Source of the DNA: an uncultured Clostridia bacterium
GTDB taxonomy: Bacteria > Bacillota > Clostridia > Oscillospirales > Ruminococcaceae
Reading direction: 5' to 3'
Length of the DNA: 8,581 nucleotides
NCBI GenBank assembly: GCA_937891895.1
Contig: CALATN010000108.1
Location: forward strand, 1-8,581
Shown: one piece after another, positions 6,365 through 8,581 of the stretch
How positions within the stretch are numbered: the first letter of the stretch is position 1
Layout of the letters: each line of letters opens with the position of its first letter
The notes under the pieces: model-generated
Databases searched by the model: none
The model's input: only the letters and a program-made list of their open reading frames with translations
What the model was told of the DNA's origin: nothing
Made by a program: the position numbers and the translations under genes

Positions 6365-6847
6365 TTACTTTTTAAGTGAATTAAGCAGACCGCCTGCGTT
6401 GATAATACCCTTCATAAACTCAGGGAAAGGCTGTGCCTGATAAGTCTGATTTTTAGTCTTGTTCGTAATAACTCCCGTGTCAAAATCAATTTCAACTTCG
6501 TCACCTGCATCAATATTCTTTGCAGCTTCGTCACATTCAAGGATTGGCAAACCGATATTGATAGCATTTCTGTAGAAAATTCTTGCAAAGGTTGAAGCAA
6601 TTACACAGGAAATACCACTTGCCTTGATAGCAATAGGAGCGTGTTCACGGGAAGAACCACAGCCAAAGTTAAGGTTAGCAACCATAATGTCACCGTCAGC
6701 AACCTTGTTTACAAAATCCTTGTCAATGTCTTCCATACAGTGAGTTGCAAGTTCCTTAGGGTCAGCAGAGTTAAGATATCTTGCAGGGATAATTACGTCT
6801 GTATCAACATTATCACCGTATTTATGTACTTTACCGAATGCTTTCAT
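6365..6847 (-). CDS. leuD: 3-isopropylmalate dehydratase small subunit
   Basis: The small subunit of isopropylmalate isomerase, which with the Fe-S subunit LeuC converts 2-isopropylmalate to 3-isopropylmalate. The 160-residue length is that of the short clostridial/archaeal (HacB-like) type, not the ~200-residue proteobacterial type. Motifs seen are GDNVDTDVIIPARYL (11-25), FGCGSSREHAP (61-71, the swivelling-domain signature) and YRNAINIGLP (92-101). The protein has no Fe-S cysteines, as expected. ATG 6847 has an ideal AGGAGG site (6855-6860) whose first bases overlap the stop of the upstream leuC-like ORF, with 12 nt between the genes, so the two are normally co-translated. The intact LeuC partner it needs is not in the window. 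Confidence 0.96.
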   Translation of the reverse strand: MKAFGKVHKYGDNVDTDVIIPARYLNSADPKELATHCMEDIDKDFVNKVADGDIMVANLNFGCGSSREHAPIAIKASGISCVIASTFARIFYRNAINIGLPILECDEAAKNIDAGDEVEIDFDTGVITNKTKNQTYQAQPFPEFMKGIINAGGLLNSLKK

Positions 6848-6859
6848 AGTAATTCCTCC

Positions 6860-7804
6860 TTACATAATCTCACACGGACAGCTGATTTTGCCAGTAACAG
6901 CAGAAGCTGCCGCAACAGCAGGGGAAGCGAGATAAACCTCAGACTCAGGGTGTCCCATACGTCCTACAAAGTTTCTGTTTGTAGTAGCAACAGCGCGTTC
7001 ACCCTTAGCAAGAATACCCATATGACCGCCAAGACAAGGACCACAGGTAGGTGTTGAAACCGCACAGCCTGCATTGATGAAGATTTCAAGTAAGCCTTTC
7101 TTCATAGCTTCAAGATAAATCTTCTGAGTAGCCGGAATTACAATACAGCGTACACCATCGTGCACTTTCTTGCCATCAAGAATTCTTGCAGCCATTTCAA
7201 GGTCTTCCATTCTGCCGTTTGTACAGGAACCAATAACAACCTGGTCAATCTTAACTTCACCAACATTGTCAATTGTTCTTGTATTTTCAGGAAGATGAGG
7301 GAATGCAACAGTTGGCTTGATAGTCGAAAGGTCAATATCATAAACAGCATCATAAACAGCGTCAGGGTCAGCCTCATAAACAGTGTACTCTCTGTTTACA
7401 CGACCTTCCTGATAAGCTTTTGTAACTTCGTCAACAGCAAAGATACCGTTCTTTGCACCAGCTTCAATATGTTTTACAGCATCCTCATATTTTGTAAACT
7501 TACCAGTTGCTTCAATCACAACATCAACATCGTGCTTTTTCCATGGAATCAAGCTTGGTTCTCTTTCTCCATAAAAAGCTATAGCATTTCCATTAACAAC
7601 AAGCTTGCCATTTTTGATGGCAGTTTCACCTTCAAATTTTCTGTGAACAGTATCATATACAAACATATATTCGCTATATTCAAGGTCAATGAATGGGTCG
7701 TTAATCGCCACCACTTTCACATCTTTTCTGCTTGAAGCAGCTCTTAAAACAAGTCTACCAATCCTTCCAAAACCATTAATTCCAATCTTTACAACTTTTT
7801 TCAT
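6860..7804 (-). CDS. Chimeric ORF: GAPDH N-terminal half joined to LeuC C-terminal half
   Basis: A 314-residue ORF that mixes two unrelated families. Residues 1-~118 are the Rossmann half of glyceraldehyde-3-phosphate dehydrogenase: GINGFGRIGRL (8-18), INDPFIDLEY (34-43), YDTVH (50-54), IPW and EATGKF (98-103). Residues ~119-314 are the C-terminal half of the isopropylmalate dehydratase large subunit: GSCTNG (192-197), CGPCLGG (254-260) with the three Fe-S cysteines C194, C254 and C257, then NRNFVGRMGHP and YLASPAVAAASA. The GAPDH catalytic Cys (SCTTN) and the LeuC N-terminal half (about 220 residues in the ~420-residue type) are both absent, so neither activity is expected. The frame is unbroken. 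The 3' part belongs with leuD-leuB; the 5' part sits 15 nt after an unrelated ORF, with an AGGAG site at 7810-7814. The most probable explanation is an assembly chimera; genuine recombination is possible. Confidence 0.9.
   Translation of the reverse strand: MKKVVKIGINGFGRIGRLVLRAASSRKDVKVVAINDPFIDLEYSEYMFVYDTVHRKFEGETAIKNGKLVVNGNAIAFYGEREPSLIPWKKHDVDVVIEATGKFTKYEDAVKHIEAGAKNGIFAVDEVTKAYQEGRVNREYTVYEADPDAVYDAVYDIDLSTIKPTVAFPHLPENTRTIDNVGEVKIDQVVIGSCTNGRMEDLEMAARILDGKKVHDGVRCIVIPATQKIYLEAMKKGLLEIFINAGCAVSTPTCGPCLGGHMGILAKGERAVATTNRNFVGRMGHPESEVYLASPAVAAASAVTGKISCPCEIM
7448..7468 (-). other. Junction between GAPDH-type and LeuC-type sequence
   Basis: These 21 bases encode IEAGAKN (residues 113-119). 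The motif fits GAPDH (the helix before its conserved VIISAP strand) and also LeuC (MAIEAGAKNGI). Left of it on the protein everything is GAPDH-like and right of it everything is LeuC-like. GC and arginine codon use change here as well. It is a candidate breakpoint joining two genomes or two genes. Confidence 0.75.
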
Positions 7805-7819
7805 TTTAACTCCTATATT

Positions 7820-8581
7820 TTAATCTTCAAGAACTCTCTTTTTTCTCATAGCCTTAAAGTCTTCTTCATCATAAACTCGTTCAGCATCGTCAAAAACTCG
7901 TTTTCCCGCCATATTATTGAATACCATCATAACTGTCAGTATAAAGATTATAGCCAGACACACAAAATCTAAACAGAATAAGAATAATCCACCCATAATT
8001 GAAAGTTCGGCAAGAAATACCACGCACAAAGTAACAGTAAGAGCAATAGCAAGCGCAATGACTTGGGATACAATATAAAGAACATTTGACTTTTTGCTTA
8101 TAGGCGTTTTTGCTGGCGGTTCTTTAGTAGCAACAACTCCTTGCCTAATTCCTCTCCATCTATTAACTCTTGTAGAGAAACTAAAATTTCCTGTTTCCCT
8201 AACCACGCTTGAAAGGTCTTTTCCAATATAAATTGCCGAAGAATCCCCTTCATACAACCTCACTCCAAGCATGAGTCGTATCATCTTTTGCCACAAATCA
8301 AAGCAGAATTGCTTCACCTTTCCACGTTTCTTTTCACAAGTAACGACATCCATTCTTTGTGATACAAATTTATCAAATTCTTCTAACGACAAAGGCTTTC
8401 TAAGTACTACAATAGAGCCTTCAACCAAATATCCTCTTAAAGCGTTTATAATCCCTTCTTTATTTGAACCATCTTCAAATTTAACAATTTTTACGTTGTC
8501 ATATTCTTTGAATAACCTTACAACTTCTTCAGAAAGTCCTTCCCTTACGCCAATTAGAACATTGACATTTTCAGTTTCTCC
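7820..8581 (-). CDS. Unrecognised membrane protein, possibly glycosyltransferase-2-like (N-terminus outside window)
   Basis: The frame is open from the right edge to a TAA at 7820-7822, giving at least 253 residues. The TTG at 8428 is in frame but has no clear ribosome site and is not a convincing start. The visible part begins with a mixed alpha/beta soluble region, including VNVLIGVREGLSEEVV, then EGSIVVLRKPLSLEEFDKFV and VVTCEKKRGK. Two hydrophobic segments follow, roughly NVLYIVSQVIALAIALTVTL and LFCLDFVCLAIIFILTVMMV, and then a charged tail. A soluble domain followed by two C-terminal membrane helices recalls the GtrB/dolichol-phosphate glycosyltransferase layout, but the DxD motif is not seen, so this is only a suggestion. 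GC is low (about 33% over six hand-counted lines), and AGG and CGA arginine codons set it apart from the leu genes. It probably belongs to the same genome as the GAPDH half. Confidence 0.6.
   Translation of the reverse strand, partial: GETENVNVLIGVREGLSEEVVRLFKEYDNVKIVKFEDGSNKEGIINALRGYLVEGSIVVLRKPLSLEEFDKFVSQRMDVVTCEKKRGKVKQFCFDLWQKMIRLMLGVRLYEGDSSAIYIGKDLSSVVRETGNFSFSTRVNRWRGIRQGVVATKEPPAKTPISKKSNVLYIVSQVIALAIALTVTLCVVFLAELSIMGGLFLFCLDFVCLAIIFILTVMMVFNNMAGKRVFDDAERVYDEEDFKAMRKKRVLED

Noticed and set aside
5883..6440. A 185-codon plus-strand ORF opposite leuB and leuD
   Set aside because: Both opposite genes are full-length enzymes with intact motifs, and the translation shows no recognisable family.
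7160..7735. A 191-codon plus-strand ORF opposite the chimeric gene, crossing the junction
   Set aside because: It is antisense to two strongly recognised protein domains, has a low-complexity hydrophobic composition without motifs, and no convincing ribosome site. It is a shadow of the real frame.
6860..7804. Annotation as an intact GAPDH or an intact LeuC
   Set aside because: The GAPDH catalytic cysteine domain and the LeuC N-terminal half are both missing; each family covers only part of the ORF.
1..8581. CRISPR arrays, tRNA or rRNA genes, insertion sequences
   Set aside because: No direct repeat-spacer pattern, no cloverleaf-like or rRNA sequence, and no transposase or terminal inverted repeats were seen on reading through the window.

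Overview
The window looks like part of the genome of a low- to mid-GC Gram-positive anaerobe of the class Clostridia, in the Ruminococcaceae/Oscillospiraceae neighbourhood. The evidence is strong GGAGG-type ribosome binding sites, consensus sigma-A promoters (TTGACA-17-TATAAT, found twice), the PadR/HAAS/DUF4097/PspC module, and a LeuC/LeuD pair of the short bacterial-archaeal type. The genus cannot be fixed from sequence alone. The last ~1.1 kb probably comes from a different genome (see below).

Layout. Positions 1-275 (+) carry the 3' end of ligA (BRCT domain), closed by a hairpin at 276-318 that also serves the opposing genes. From 4566 down to 317, all on the minus strand, are an ABC-F ATPase with its own consensus promoter and then a tightly packed, partly overlapping cluster: padR regulator, HAAS/DUF1700 membrane protein, DUF4097 beta-strand-repeat protein and PspC-domain protein. 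The cluster has a perfect sigma-A promoter overlapped by nested palindromes that are the likely PadR operator. A divergent, very AT-rich NUDIX hydrolase gene lies at 4693-5229 (+). It ends in a second bidirectional terminator hairpin shared with the convergent leucine genes. The minus strand from 7804 to 5274 carries a leuC-like ORF, leuD and leuB. Positions 8581-7820 (-) hold the 3' part of an unrecognised membrane protein, possibly glycosyltransferase-like, cut by the window edge.

Most striking feature. The ORF in the leuC position (6860-7804) is a chimera. Its first ~118 residues are the NAD-binding half of glyceraldehyde-3-phosphate dehydrogenase (GAPDH) and its last ~196 residues are the C-terminal half of LeuC. 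The join is seamless and in frame, at a seven-residue motif (IEAGAKN, 21 nt at 7448-7468) that resembles both families at that point. GC content and arginine codon choice also change there. By hand count, leuB+leuD+the leuC part use 14 AGA and 15 CGT/CGC with no AGG or CGA. The GAPDH part plus the upstream ORF use 13 AGA, 6 AGG, 3 CGA and only 1 CGT. The best explanation is a join between two genomes, most likely an assembly chimera through a short shared word; a real recombination or fusion is the alternative. Neither half could work as its parent enzyme.

How the genes work together. LeuC+LeuD (isopropylmalate isomerase) and LeuB (isopropylmalate dehydrogenase) are consecutive steps of leucine biosynthesis and are closely spaced as an operon, but an intact leuC is not seen here. 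The PadR/HAAS/DUF4097/PspC genes are translationally coupled and probably form an autoregulated cell-envelope sensing unit of unknown physiological role.
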